Assembly: GCA_937969125.1 (NCBI GenBank)
Contig: CALBVA010000219.1
Coordinates: 1-15,036 of the forward strand
DNA length: 15,036 nt
Reading direction: 5' to 3'
Source of the DNA: an uncultured Verrucomicrobiales bacterium
GTDB taxonomy: Bacteria > Verrucomicrobiota > Verrucomicrobiia > Verrucomicrobiales > Akkermansiaceae
This document shows, piece by piece, positions 1 through 7,345 of the stretch. A program made the translations under genes and the position numbers. The notes under the pieces were generated by a model. It was not told the origin of the DNA, did not search any database, and saw only the letters and a list, made by a program, of their open reading frames with translations. The number at the start of each line of letters is the position of its first letter. Position 1 is the first letter of the stretch.

Positions 1-387
1 GGGGGAGCCTATCAATAAAGGGCAATTTAGGTTCATTTTAAGTTCCAAGTGATCGGTGTAGAAAGGTAGGTTCACAAAAAATCTCAAAAGGGGGGCAAGA
101 GGCTGATGAGTTGAATTTGGAGAGCTCGTTGAGTCGGGGGATTCAGCAGTGGACTTTTGGGAGAAGCTGAAGTGAATGGTTGCAGAGTGTTTGGCCTCTA
201 TTTCGATGCTCCAATAGGCTTTAGGGCAGGTGGAGGATTTTTTATGCGCCTTGCCTCATCCGGGCTCTTGGCGCCGGCAGCAGAGGTCGCTAGAGCGTTT
301 CAAGGGGACCCTTTTAGGGTGGCTAAACGGGTTGATAGCCGATCTGCGATCTCTGATGGGGGAACGTTTTTAAATTCGGAATCACGA
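1..387. other. Non-coding or unrecognised stretch at the window edge
   Basis: I see no gene here that I can support. A plus-strand open frame beginning at 157 runs on into the antisense of the secreted-protein gene at 388-1194 and has no recognisable domain. Two weak inverted repeats are visible downstream of that gene's stop codon: 308-320 (ACCCT, TTT loop, AGGGT) and 321-340 (GGCTA ... TAGCC). Neither has a convincing T run, so I do not call a terminator. The stretch looks less GC-rich than the genes to its right. Confidence 0.5.
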
Positions 388-1194
388 TCAATCCCGAGTT
401 TTGCGATACTGTTCGTCTCGGAGTTTTCGAAGATATTGCATGTAGCGGGCGCGCTCGGCGATATCGGTATCGACCTTGGGATTCACGAAGGGGTTGTTGG
501 TTCCATATTTCGACCACGGGCCTTTGGGAACTTGTGAGAATTCGATAAAGCGCCAATGAACACGGGCTTTGTTGCCAACCTTGAGGTAGTCACGAATAGC
601 TGGCGAGATATCGATTCCGGCATTTTGATTTTTGGTGTTCTTCGGTTGTTTGTTACCGAATACATATTCCCAATCATCGGTGGTGAAAGGTCCACAATCC
701 TCCCATTGTCCGTAGCAGACCCGCTTGGTGGAGGGGCAATAAATCTGGATCCAGCGGCCCTTGCAAACGGACCGGCCAGGCTTCGTCACAACGCGCTTCC
801 ACCACGGGATGACACGGGAGGCCTCCGGGCGGTGCATGCGGTAATTCAGGCAGTCATTGTAGGGGAGTGCGATGTAGAAAGGATTCTGTTTTGGGGTGAA
901 CTTGGCAGGAAAATATCCGTTGCGGGCTTTCGGGTCGGGATTGTCGTAGCCTCCGTAGTTTTGTTGCCACTTCTGATCCCAGGATGATTTGTTGTTTGGG
1001 GTGGGATTCCGGGGTGTCGGTTTTTCTCCGATCCAGAAGACGGTGGCGGTGATCCGTTTTTTCCACGGGTAAACCGTCTTCTTCTGCAGCTTGAAAGGAT
1101 TTGGAGGGGCGGGCTGGACCGTGATCTTCGGGCCGGTTTGGGCAGCCGCGAGGGAGATCAGGATCGAGAAAAGGATGACGAGATGTGAGGTCAA
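388..1194 (-). CDS. Secreted protein with a probable double-psi beta-barrel (RlpA/expansin-like) domain
   Basis: A 268-residue protein with a signal peptide (residues 1-19, cleavage probably after AAA and before Gln19). The start codon is TTG at 1194: no ATG or GTG lies in frame nearby, no Shine-Dalgarno is visible, and the signal peptide begins immediately. The mature part fits a double-psi barrel: an opening strand (ITATVFW, about 48-54), ALPYND (109-114), a Cys-rich strand leading to EDCGPF (165-170), then GIDISPAIRDYL (193-204) and a final strand ARVHWRFIEF (210-219). In RlpA-type barrels the Asp-x-Gly-Pro turn and the I-D-L-S segment are the conserved core; here they read D166-C-G-P and I194-D-I-S. 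Five cysteines (115, 144, 153, 160, 167) could form disulfides. The C-terminal tail is basic and Tyr/Arg-rich. It lies 178 bases downstream of the envelope module on the same strand, so it may be a separate unit. The fold is inferred from motif pattern only; a peptidoglycan or polysaccharide role is a guess. Confidence 0.72.
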   Translation of the reverse strand: MTSHLVILFSILISLAAAQTGPKITVQPAPPNPFKLQKKTVYPWKKRITATVFWIGEKPTPRNPTPNNKSSWDQKWQQNYGGYDNPDPKARNGYFPAKFTPKQNPFYIALPYNDCLNYRMHRPEASRVIPWWKRVVTKPGRSVCKGRWIQIYCPSTKRVCYGQWEDCGPFTTDDWEYVFGNKQPKNTKNQNAGIDISPAIRDYLKVGNKARVHWRFIEFSQVPKGPWSKYGTNNPFVNPKVDTDIAERARYMQYLRKLRDEQYRKTRD

Positions 1195-1372
1195 CGTGCG
1201 GCAAGCTAGCGGAATTGGGAAGGATTTCCAGTTCTCTTTGTGGAGGGGCTGAGGGCTTGGAAAACTTTGGAGATTAGTTTTTTGGGCTCTTTCGCGGTGA
1301 GGGTTCCGGTCGATCTGGTCAATCGTCGTCTTAGCAGAAACATCACGGACCCTTCTACCTGAGACCTAGAGT

Positions 1373-2830
1373 CTATCGCCGTAATCGCTTACGAAGTTGT
1401 CGCCTCGGCGGTTCCATTCCCTGATCTTCGGGGAGGGCCCAGTCGCGGGTGGGGCTGTAGCGGTCGGGGTCGAGTTTGTTGCTCCAGATATTGAACTCGA
1501 TGCGGGAAAAGGCACTGAGCTGAAACTCGGCCTGGTCGAAGACCTGTGAGTATCCCTTGATCGATTTACGGTCCATGGAAGAGAGTCGCAGGGTGACAAA
1601 TCCTCCTTCGTGGAACCACGCACGGACATCGGCGGGATACATCTTTGGTTGATCTTCTTCGCTGGCGAGGGTGATGGTGCTCATGCGCCTGATGGGCACG
1701 GCGGCCTTTCCGAATGAAGTTTTCAGAAGAACCAGGCCATCCTTGATACCATCGATCTCACCAATGACGGTATCGCCGTTCACAAGGTTGATTTTCTGTC
1801 CTTTTAGCTCATCTCCAAAGCGGTTTTCCTTTTCATCGACCTTCTCATTCGGGGCGAGGGGAAGATTGCCATCCCACTGACTGATGCTGATCTTTGAGAA
1901 ACGGAGCGGATTAACCTGTTGCGGGACGAAGTGCATCCACTCACCCTTCAAGACGGTGTCGTCAGTCTGGGTCCAGGTGGAAATGAGTTCCTTATCGAAG
2001 TAAACGGCGTTGGAGCCGTCCTTGCGGCGGTCCAGATAGATCGTGATGGTGGCCGAGGTCTTTTTACGAAGGCTTCTCACGGTCTCACCAAAGATGTTGG
2101 AATTACGAGGGTTATCCTTTCCTTCACGGGTGAGCGAGGCGTAGGTGGCCTGGAAGCGCAAGGCGTATCCTTCATCCGGGCGAGTGGTCTCCCCATCGTC
2201 TGAGAGGAAGAGAAAGCTGAAACGGGGCGAGCTCTTCCATTCGACCTGAAAGGAGATTTTTGCCCGCTCAGGAATGTGCACTTTCCGAGCAATTCCAGTG
2301 CGGGTCCGTGAAATCATGGCACGGCGACGGAACTCCCAAGCATCCTCCACATTACCATTCGATGCGGTCCAGCCATCCGAAGTTCCAGGGCCATTGTAAA
2401 AGGTCGGCATCTGGCCGTAGATATCAAGGGACTGCACCATAGAACGCTTCAGCTTCAACTTGCCCGCGTAGTCGGTATCCAGCGTGATGAATTCGTCATC
2501 CAGAGCCACGAGCCTGCCGCGGATTGAATCCTGTGGACGCTGTTCAAATCGCGGCTTTATGGTAGCGACGGCACAGTGGTCGGAGTCAGCCGGCTTCGGG
2601 GGAGCTCCGGCGATGGAGATCTCTAGGAGTTGGTCAGTCTTCAGGGAGACCTCGCCATCGAGAGAGGGAGAGGTCAGGCGGATCGTTTTCTTTTCACCGT
2701 CGACGGCGAGTGGCGTGGCGGTCAGGGAAGTTTGATCGCTGAAAAGGAGTTTCCCGGCGGGAGTCTCGTCAGCGAGCAAGGCTCCTCCAAATGAAAAGAG
2801 GGCTAGAGTGGAGATCAGGGTGCGATTCAC
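1373..2830 (-). CDS. Secreted beta-barrel/LamG-like paralogue 3 of 3 (last gene of module)
   Basis: About 485 residues from the GTG at 2830. I prefer this start because it gives a compact signal peptide (MNRTLISTLALF..., cleavage near residue 20) and clears the upstream gene; an in-frame GTG at 2878 would add 16 residues and overlap that gene by 29 bases. Neither start has a Shine-Dalgarno. Layout: two small barrel-like repeats (about 25-75 and 100-138, the second with G-R-L-V-A-L-D-D), a NGPGTSDGW linker (146-154), a jelly-roll-like region (about 160-330) with ISFQVEWKSSPRFSFLF and a closing ISISQWDG, then further barrel repeats beginning INLVNGDTVIGEI. The last stretch is basic (RRQLRKRLRR). 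It shares this order with the two genes upstream but the N-terminal barrel is the most worn. I do not recognise a named family; a structural or carbohydrate-binding envelope role is only an inference from the LamG-like fold. The stop is TAG. Confidence 0.8.
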   Translation of the reverse strand: MNRTLISTLALFSFGGALLADETPAGKLLFSDQTSLTATPLAVDGEKKTIRLTSPSLDGEVSLKTDQLLEISIAGAPPKPADSDHCAVATIKPRFEQRPQDSIRGRLVALDDEFITLDTDYAGKLKLKRSMVQSLDIYGQMPTFYNGPGTSDGWTASNGNVEDAWEFRRRAMISRTRTGIARKVHIPERAKISFQVEWKSSPRFSFLFLSDDGETTRPDEGYALRFQATYASLTREGKDNPRNSNIFGETVRSLRKKTSATITIYLDRRKDGSNAVYFDKELISTWTQTDDTVLKGEWMHFVPQQVNPLRFSKISISQWDGNLPLAPNEKVDEKENRFGDELKGQKINLVNGDTVIGEIDGIKDGLVLLKTSFGKAAVPIRRMSTITLASEEDQPKMYPADVRAWFHEGGFVTLRLSSMDRKSIKGYSQVFDQAEFQLSAFSRIEFNIWSNKLDPDRYSPTRDWALPEDQGMEPPRRQLRKRLRR

Positions 2831-2849
2831 AGGATGAGTGGTCTGGTAA

Positions 2850-4184
2850 TTAGTCTTGCCGGGCCTTTTTAGGGTCACTTTGACTGATGGAATTCATAAT
2901 ACGGCGGTCGAGCGACAGGGCTCCGAGCCAAGGATGGGTCGCGGCGAGCTTTTCTTTTCCGAGTGAGATTCCAGAGAGCGTCAGGCCGCCTCCGCTGCGG
3001 AGATCGAGGCGGTATTCGCCCGTCAATACCTCTGTTTCCTTACCGGCGGTGAAGTAAAGCACCGAGGAATTTGCCAGGGGAATGGCGACTGGTTCGTCAC
3101 TGAAGGGCGTCTTGATCCGAAAGATCGGCTGTTCTGCTTCACTGTCATAGGAAAGCAGTTGGCCGCTGAAACGATCGCCGTCTTCCACCGCGAGGGTGTC
3201 GGTCTTTTCGTCGGCTCTCTCCTCGATTCCTCGGAGGTGGGTTTTGGCATCCCATTCCTGGATCTGCATTTCCAGGATGCGGAGGGTCGAGCCGTTGGAG
3301 AGATTTTGAAGAATGATTCCCGATCCAGTCGGAGCGGAGGAGGGATCGATAGCCTGTGTCAGTTCCTCATTGTTGACGTAGAGGGTGATCGAGCGGTCCT
3401 TCCGACTGACCCGGAGTTCCAGCTCGATTTCCTTCGGGTTCAGACTGCGGATATCCATGGGGTGCTGGGTGAGAGTCTTATTGCGGTGGCCCACGGCATC
3501 GGGGGGCATGCTACGGGCGAGCTGGACACCGGCGGTATTCAAGTCCACCCGGTAGCTGCTTCCGGCGGCACCTTGGATGAGGCGGACCTTATCAGTGCAG
3601 AGGTGGATGCGGAGCTTTGGGCTCTCGCTCCAGGCGATGCGGAATCGCACGATGAAATCCTCCGGCAAAGAGAAGTCCCGACCGATATGGCCGATCTCAC
3701 GCGAGGTCAGGTCTCCCTTGGTGAATCTCCACCTCGCGTTGCTTTCCTGGGTCCAGCTGCTGGTATTATCGGGTCCCTGGTAGAGCGTGCGCTGCGGAGT
3801 GACACCGAAGTAGATGAGTTCAATGCGATTCCGTGGGATTTCCAGCGGACCGGCAAACCATGTATCAAAGGTCACGGCGGTATCGCTGAGGGCGGTGAGG
3901 GTTCCGGGGAAGGCGTCCCCATTCCTCAAAATCAACTGCTGGGAGTTTTTCGGGAGGTCTTCAGTGCTGGTGTCTGCAAAGTTAATCCGGCTGAGTGCCT
4001 TGTTTTTTATCCGGAGGGGATCTTTGCTGTGCGCACTTTTCAGCTGAATGATCCCGTCAGTCAGTTTAACGACTTTTCCTTTGAAGTGGTCACCGGTTAG
4101 GAGATTTACCTCATCGGTTTCTTCGGCGGATAGGCTGACCTGAGCGAGCGATGTCGCGAGGGCGGTGAATAGGAGGCGGCGCAT
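2850..4184 (-). CDS. Secreted beta-barrel/LamG-like paralogue 2 of 3
   Basis: 444 residues with a clear signal peptide (MRRLLFTALATSLAQVSLSA, cleavage near 20) directly after an ATG at 4184. Two N-terminal barrel repeats (27-69 and 83-126) each open with Gly-Asp plus a glycine turn (LLTGDHFKG, LRNGDAFPG) and end in a hydrophobic strand after a basic-Ile-Pro segment. LYQGP (134-138) marks the linker, as in the paralogues. The jelly-roll-like region (about 140-312) contains FIVRFRIAWSESPKLRIHL and closes with MQIQEWDA. Two more repeats follow (VEDGDRFSG at 333-341, and GGGLTLSGISLG at 398-409). It starts 26 bases after the upstream paralogue stops and 19 bases before the downstream one begins, so the three are almost certainly co-transcribed. 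No catalytic motif is visible. Function unknown; the absence of a transmembrane anchor suggests a periplasmic or surface location. Confidence 0.84.
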   Translation of the reverse strand: MRRLLFTALATSLAQVSLSAEETDEVNLLTGDHFKGKVVKLTDGIIQLKSAHSKDPLRIKNKALSRINFADTSTEDLPKNSQQLILRNGDAFPGTLTALSDTAVTFDTWFAGPLEIPRNRIELIYFGVTPQRTLYQGPDNTSSWTQESNARWRFTKGDLTSREIGHIGRDFSLPEDFIVRFRIAWSESPKLRIHLCTDKVRLIQGAAGSSYRVDLNTAGVQLARSMPPDAVGHRNKTLTQHPMDIRSLNPKEIELELRVSRKDRSITLYVNNEELTQAIDPSSAPTGSGIILQNLSNGSTLRILEMQIQEWDAKTHLRGIEERADEKTDTLAVEDGDRFSGQLLSYDSEAEQPIFRIKTPFSDEPVAIPLANSSVLYFTAGKETEVLTGEYRLDLRSGGGLTLSGISLGKEKLAATHPWLGALSLDRRIMNSISQSDPKKARQD

Positions 4185-4210
4185 AAAAAATGGATCGTGA
4201 GGTGAGATGA

Positions 4211-5995
4211 TTAGAGATCCTTGAACCAGTCGGAGAGATCCGGTGCGAGTTCGATGAAGCGGATGAGACTGGCTGAGGTGAGATCAACTTCGATCTCGCC
4301 CAGAAGGGGGGAGTTGCCCCGCAGTACGGTGGGGGAAGACTTCGCCGGGTCTAGCTCGATGGAGCCATAGGGCTTGAAGATTACGGTCGCAGAATGTTCA
4401 CCGGGGAGATACTGTTCATCCTCTGGATCGGTCAGGCCATCCCGTTGAAACTCGATTCGGGAGAGTTCGTCGAGCGGGATCTGGACCTCGGAATAGGCCG
4501 ACTTCAGTGAGACTAAATTGTTCTGAATCTTTGAAATTTCCCCCGAATAGCGATCGGTCCCATTGGTCAAAGTTACGATATCCCGTTTGCTGTGTTCCAT
4601 GCTGCGGGCACTGTCGATATTTCCGCTCCACGAGCTGACTACGATGTCCGAGATACGGATCTTAGTTGAGGTGTTAGAGCAATAAAATCCGATACCCGAT
4701 CCGTTGCCGAGATAGCCTTTGATATCGTGCCATTGGGCGGTGTAACGGCCATCGACAAAGAGGAATACTCTCGCCGATTCCCGGTCGAAGCGAATCTCAA
4801 TCTCCGCTTCGCCGTCTCGGGGGAAGCGGGTGAGACTGCGGGAAATGCGGAGATTTTCGTGATGCGGGGTGCCATCTTCGCGAAAGGAATTCCTTCCAAG
4901 ACGGGGGTAGCTCGAAATGCTAAGGGTGTAGCCGGTTCCAAAATAATCGGCGTAGGTCGATTGACCCGGCGTGAGCCATGGAATCGTCTGCAATGCCCCC
5001 TTCTGTCTTAGGTCGCTGAGCTTCTCCTGTTCTAGTGGGGCAGGGGGCTCGGCCTCATCCTGATTCTCCTGAGGGTCTTTATTCCCCTCGTCTTCCCCGG
5101 CGTCCGCAGGGAGCTCCTTGAGTTTGACCTTATCTTTTTTGGCGGCTTTGATCGGACGGGTCAGGTCGGAGTGGAAGGCGACGGTGAGAGCAAGGTTTCC
5201 TTTCCAGGCCGCTCGAAAACGCAAGCGCCCAGTTTCCGGTAGATTAGCATCGAAAGCGAGAGGAGAGCGTTTGGTATTGTAGAATGTGGCTCCGGAATGA
5301 ATCCAGCCCGGGACAGCCTTCTCTTCAGTTTCTTTTTCAGCTCCTTGAGCTGGCGATGTTTTTTTGAGCGCCTTTCGGTCATTTTCCCCTAGGATTTTCT
5401 CGCGAGTGGCTTCTTTTTCTACGGTCCGTTCACCGAGGATCATCCAGCCTTCACTGTTGTAAGGACCGGCATAGTGGAGTTCACCATCGAAGGGGTTTGG
5501 GGTGAGCGACTGGACATGCTTACGCGGTATCTTGAGATCGCCGACGACGGGGCTATTGATCGTGAGTTCGCTTGCAGTGAGAGAGATAATCTCACCCGGA
5601 ATCCGGTCGCCATTGACCAGGGTGAGGTAGGAAGATTTCTCGCCGAGCCCGAGGTTACGAGCCTCATTGAGGATGATCTGCGAGACGTTATCCAGCTGGA
5701 AGCGGATGGGGTTTTCGAGGTCTGCACGTTTCCAGATGAGACGACTTTCCTCGTCAGCGAAGCCAGCAAATTTTCCGTGTATTACGTCGCCATTCTCGAA
5801 CCTGATCAGGTCTTCGGCGGTCTCTAGTTTCTCAAGGGCGGCAGTCGCGGAAATGGTCTTTTCCGAGGCCTTTTCCGGCACCTCCTCTCTCGCCTCGATC
5901 TCATCAGCGATAGAATGAGCCAGTGAGGTCAGAAGAATCGTGAACACCACCGGACGAGGGCGGGATTGGCAAAGCCGATGGAGTGTGGGACGCAT
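4211..5995 (-). CDS. Secreted beta-barrel/LamG-like paralogue 1 of 3, with acidic insertions
   Basis: 594 residues from ATG 5995. The frame is open up to 6166, but that extension overlaps the upstream gene and lacks a signal peptide; starting at 5995 places a 23-base gap after that gene's stop and gives a secretion signal (hydrophobic VVFTILLTSLAHSIA at 16-30, after an Arg-containing n-region). Barrel repeats sit at about 62-110 (FENGDVIHG) and 122-165 (LVNGDRIPG), followed by HYAGPYNSEGW (174-184). The jelly-roll-like region is split by two charged, low-complexity inserts, about 191-228 (Lys/Glu) and 282-328 (Glu/Asp/Pro/Gln), which the other two paralogues lack. It ends in GIGFY ... IVVSSWSGN (435-459). 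C-terminal repeats start at LTNGTDRYSGEI (476-487) and finish in strands near RFIEL. It is the first and longest of the three. Role unknown; the inserts are probably flexible loops. Confidence 0.83.
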   Translation of the reverse strand: MRPTLHRLCQSRPRPVVFTILLTSLAHSIADEIEAREEVPEKASEKTISATAALEKLETAEDLIRFENGDVIHGKFAGFADEESRLIWKRADLENPIRFQLDNVSQIILNEARNLGLGEKSSYLTLVNGDRIPGEIISLTASELTINSPVVGDLKIPRKHVQSLTPNPFDGELHYAGPYNSEGWMILGERTVEKEATREKILGENDRKALKKTSPAQGAEKETEEKAVPGWIHSGATFYNTKRSPLAFDANLPETGRLRFRAAWKGNLALTVAFHSDLTRPIKAAKKDKVKLKELPADAGEDEGNKDPQENQDEAEPPAPLEQEKLSDLRQKGALQTIPWLTPGQSTYADYFGTGYTLSISSYPRLGRNSFREDGTPHHENLRISRSLTRFPRDGEAEIEIRFDRESARVFLFVDGRYTAQWHDIKGYLGNGSGIGFYCSNTSTKIRISDIVVSSWSGNIDSARSMEHSKRDIVTLTNGTDRYSGEISKIQNNLVSLKSAYSEVQIPLDELSRIEFQRDGLTDPEDEQYLPGEHSATVIFKPYGSIELDPAKSSPTVLRGNSPLLGEIEVDLTSASLIRFIELAPDLSDWFKDL

Positions 5996-6018
5996 TGGGG
6001 AGAGGGCGGAGGGGAGAT

Positions 6019-7008
6019 TTACTTTTCGTAAATCGGGAGAAAGCGGTAGTTCAGGGCGAGGGAAAGCAGGGCACCGCTGGTCGAGAAGGCACCGCCGCGG
6101 GAGCCGGGGAAGCCGCCATTGGAAGCCTGGATGCTGGAGAGGTAGCGGACCTGCTTGGCATTCCACTCTTGCCAGACCTTTTCATCGGAGTGGAAAAGAG
6201 CCTGCGACATGTAATACTCAAAGTAATAGGCGTAGTGACTCTCGCGGTGGTTGAGGTTGTTTTTGAGAAACTTCGCGCTCGCTTTATAGGTCTTCTTTTT
6301 ATGGTTCTTCGCGAGTGATTCGCAGAGCAGCCCGATGGCGGTCAGGGTCACGCGACCGCCGCCGGATGACTGGTAGCCGTAGCCGCCGTTTGAGGAGCGG
6401 CAGCTGTCCATGTATTTGTGGGCCTTCTTGAACGCAGAATTCGGGACGGGGATTCCGGCATTCCGGGCCGCGTAGAGAGCCACCAGCTGGCAGCCGGCCA
6501 CCGAGGAATCTGAAGTGCTGGCATCCGGGCTGTAGCGCCAGCCGCCGGTGGGATTTCGTTTCTGCGAACTTACGATCAAGGCCACCGCTTTCTTGAGGGC
6601 GGGGGCGATACGGGGATCACGGAACATCCCGTAACACTCGGCCAGTGCGAGGGTGGCAAAGCCGTGGCTATACATGCTCGAACCCATGTAGCCATTACCT
6701 TCCTTTTGTTGCTTCAGGATGAAATCGACCCCGTTTTTAATGTTTTTGGCATACGGGCCGTGATTGGGATCTTCTCCATGCGCCAGGAAGGCCATCACGG
6801 CTAATCCGACCACACCGGGTTCGGTCCCCACACCATCGGTCCAGGAGCCGTTCTCTGCCTGGGTGGAGGAGAGATAGCGCAGGCCGCGGGTGTAGATACT
6901 TTCCACCGCTGCCGGAATCGGATCCTGTCCGCGGCGTGGGATGGTCTGCCCCGGCAGGAGGCCGGAGCAGAGGAGGAGGAAAGTGGTAATGGTCGGGAGG
7001 AGTCGCAT
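6019..7008 (-). CDS. Secreted prenyltransferase/squalene-cyclase-type alpha-repeat protein
   Basis: 329 residues with a signal peptide (MRLLPTITTFLLLCSGLLPG, cleavage near 20; the lone Cys14 lacks a proper lipobox). The rest is a run of two-helix repeats of the squalene-cyclase/prenyltransferase type, each built around a Q-x-x-x-G-(S/G)-(W/Y/F) turn followed by a Gly/Ala-rich helix: about 43-76 (QAENGSW), 95-126 (QKEGNGY), 143-182 (QKRNPTGGW), 198-231 (SSNGGYGY) and 287-320 (QASNGGF), with a Tyr-rich helical pair at 254-272. The catalytic Asp-rich motif of true squalene-hopene cyclases (DxDD) is absent; the matching place reads STSDSSVAG. It is therefore probably a binding or scaffold alpha-toroid rather than a terpene cyclase. 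Homologues next to DUF4175 genes are, from memory, common in Planctomycetes and Verrucomicrobia. It follows the upstream frame by 34 bases and precedes the paralogue array by 23. Confidence 0.86.
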   Translation of the reverse strand: MRLLPTITTFLLLCSGLLPGQTIPRRGQDPIPAAVESIYTRGLRYLSSTQAENGSWTDGVGTEPGVVGLAVMAFLAHGEDPNHGPYAKNIKNGVDFILKQQKEGNGYMGSSMYSHGFATLALAECYGMFRDPRIAPALKKAVALIVSSQKRNPTGGWRYSPDASTSDSSVAGCQLVALYAARNAGIPVPNSAFKKAHKYMDSCRSSNGGYGYQSSGGGRVTLTAIGLLCESLAKNHKKKTYKASAKFLKNNLNHRESHYAYYFEYYMSQALFHSDEKVWQEWNAKQVRYLSSIQASNGGFPGSRGGAFSTSGALLSLALNYRFLPIYEK

Positions 7009-7042
7009 TCGTAGGGATCGTTTTGTGGTGACCGCTTAAGGG

Positions 7043-7309
7043 CTACTTTTTGGCAGGTGGACGCTGCGTCTTGTTGTAGCCGTCGAGGGCTTTCTGGAAT
7101 TCAGCAGGGAGGCTTTTTCCAGACTGGCCGGCGGCACGGGGGACACGGCGTTCACCTTTTGACTGATTGGCAGCTCCAGAGGTCGGCTCATTGGCAGCAT
7201 CAGAGTCACCTTTGCCACCTTCGCCGGGCTTTCCGCCCTCACCGGGTTTTTCTCCGGGCTTTTTGCCCTTGCCCATCATCTGTTCCATCATTCCGAGCAT
7301 GGCACCCAT
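7043..7309 (-). CDS. Downstream part of a frame interrupted by TGA; Gly/Lys-rich protein with conserved-looking C-terminal tail
   Basis: 88 residues if started at ATG 7309, with no signal peptide. Met/Gln-rich start (GAMLGMMEQMMGKGKK), a Gly-Glu-Lys-Pro low-complexity stretch, then ERRVPRAAGQSGKSLP and AEFQKALDGYN near the end. From memory, tails of this kind (R-x-V-P ... LP-x-EF-x-x-A-x-x-x-YN) occur in secreted proteins beside DUF4175 in this group of phyla. The frame is the same as that of 7346-7696: the two are separated by TGA (7346-7348), five codons, TGA (7328-7330) and six codons. The lack of its own secretion signal argues that this is the C-terminal half of the preceding gene, not a free-standing protein. 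If it is translated alone, initiation would be at 7309 or 7300, both inside a stable hairpin and without a Shine-Dalgarno. It could be a readthrough or selenocysteine product, a coupled gene, or a remnant. Confidence 0.6.
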   Translation of the reverse strand: MGAMLGMMEQMMGKGKKPGEKPGEGGKPGEGGKGDSDAANEPTSGAANQSKGERRVPRAAGQSGKSLPAEFQKALDGYNKTQRPPAKK

Positions 7310-7313
7310 GCTC
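7295..7313 (-). promoter_or_regulatory. Perfect 8-bp hairpin, SECIS-like position relative to in-frame TGA
   Basis: On the coding (minus) strand GAGCATGG (7313 to 7306), loop GTG (7305 to 7303) and CCATGCTC (7302 to 7295) form a perfect 8-bp stem. It begins 14 bases after the TGA at 7328-7330, with the loop 22 bases after it. Bacterial selenocysteine insertion elements are known to lie within the coding frame, with the apical loop roughly 16-37 bases after UGA and a G at the loop start; this hairpin meets those two criteria but lacks an evident bulged U. It also encloses the two first possible ATG codons of the downstream frame (7309 and 7300), so it could instead restrain re-initiation. Only the sequence pattern is seen; the function is inferred. 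Confidence 0.4.
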
Positions 7314-7345
7314 TTTTGGCTGCTCTGTCACGAGCCGCCGGACGG

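Noticed and set aside
1206..1343. 45-codon minus-strand frame (starts MFLLRRRLTRS) between the paralogue array and the secreted barrel gene
   Set aside because: No Shine-Dalgarno, no recognisable domain and very short; it may be a real small protein but cannot be supported from this sequence alone.
3159..4100. 313-codon plus-strand open frame
   Set aside because: It is exactly antisense to the 2850-4184 paralogue, has no recognisable domain, and the minus-strand gene has a signal peptide and conserved repeats.
5996..6166. 57-codon N-terminal extension of the first paralogue
   Set aside because: It overlaps the 3' end of the alpha-repeat gene and is rich in Pro/Arg; the signal peptide follows the ATG at 5995.
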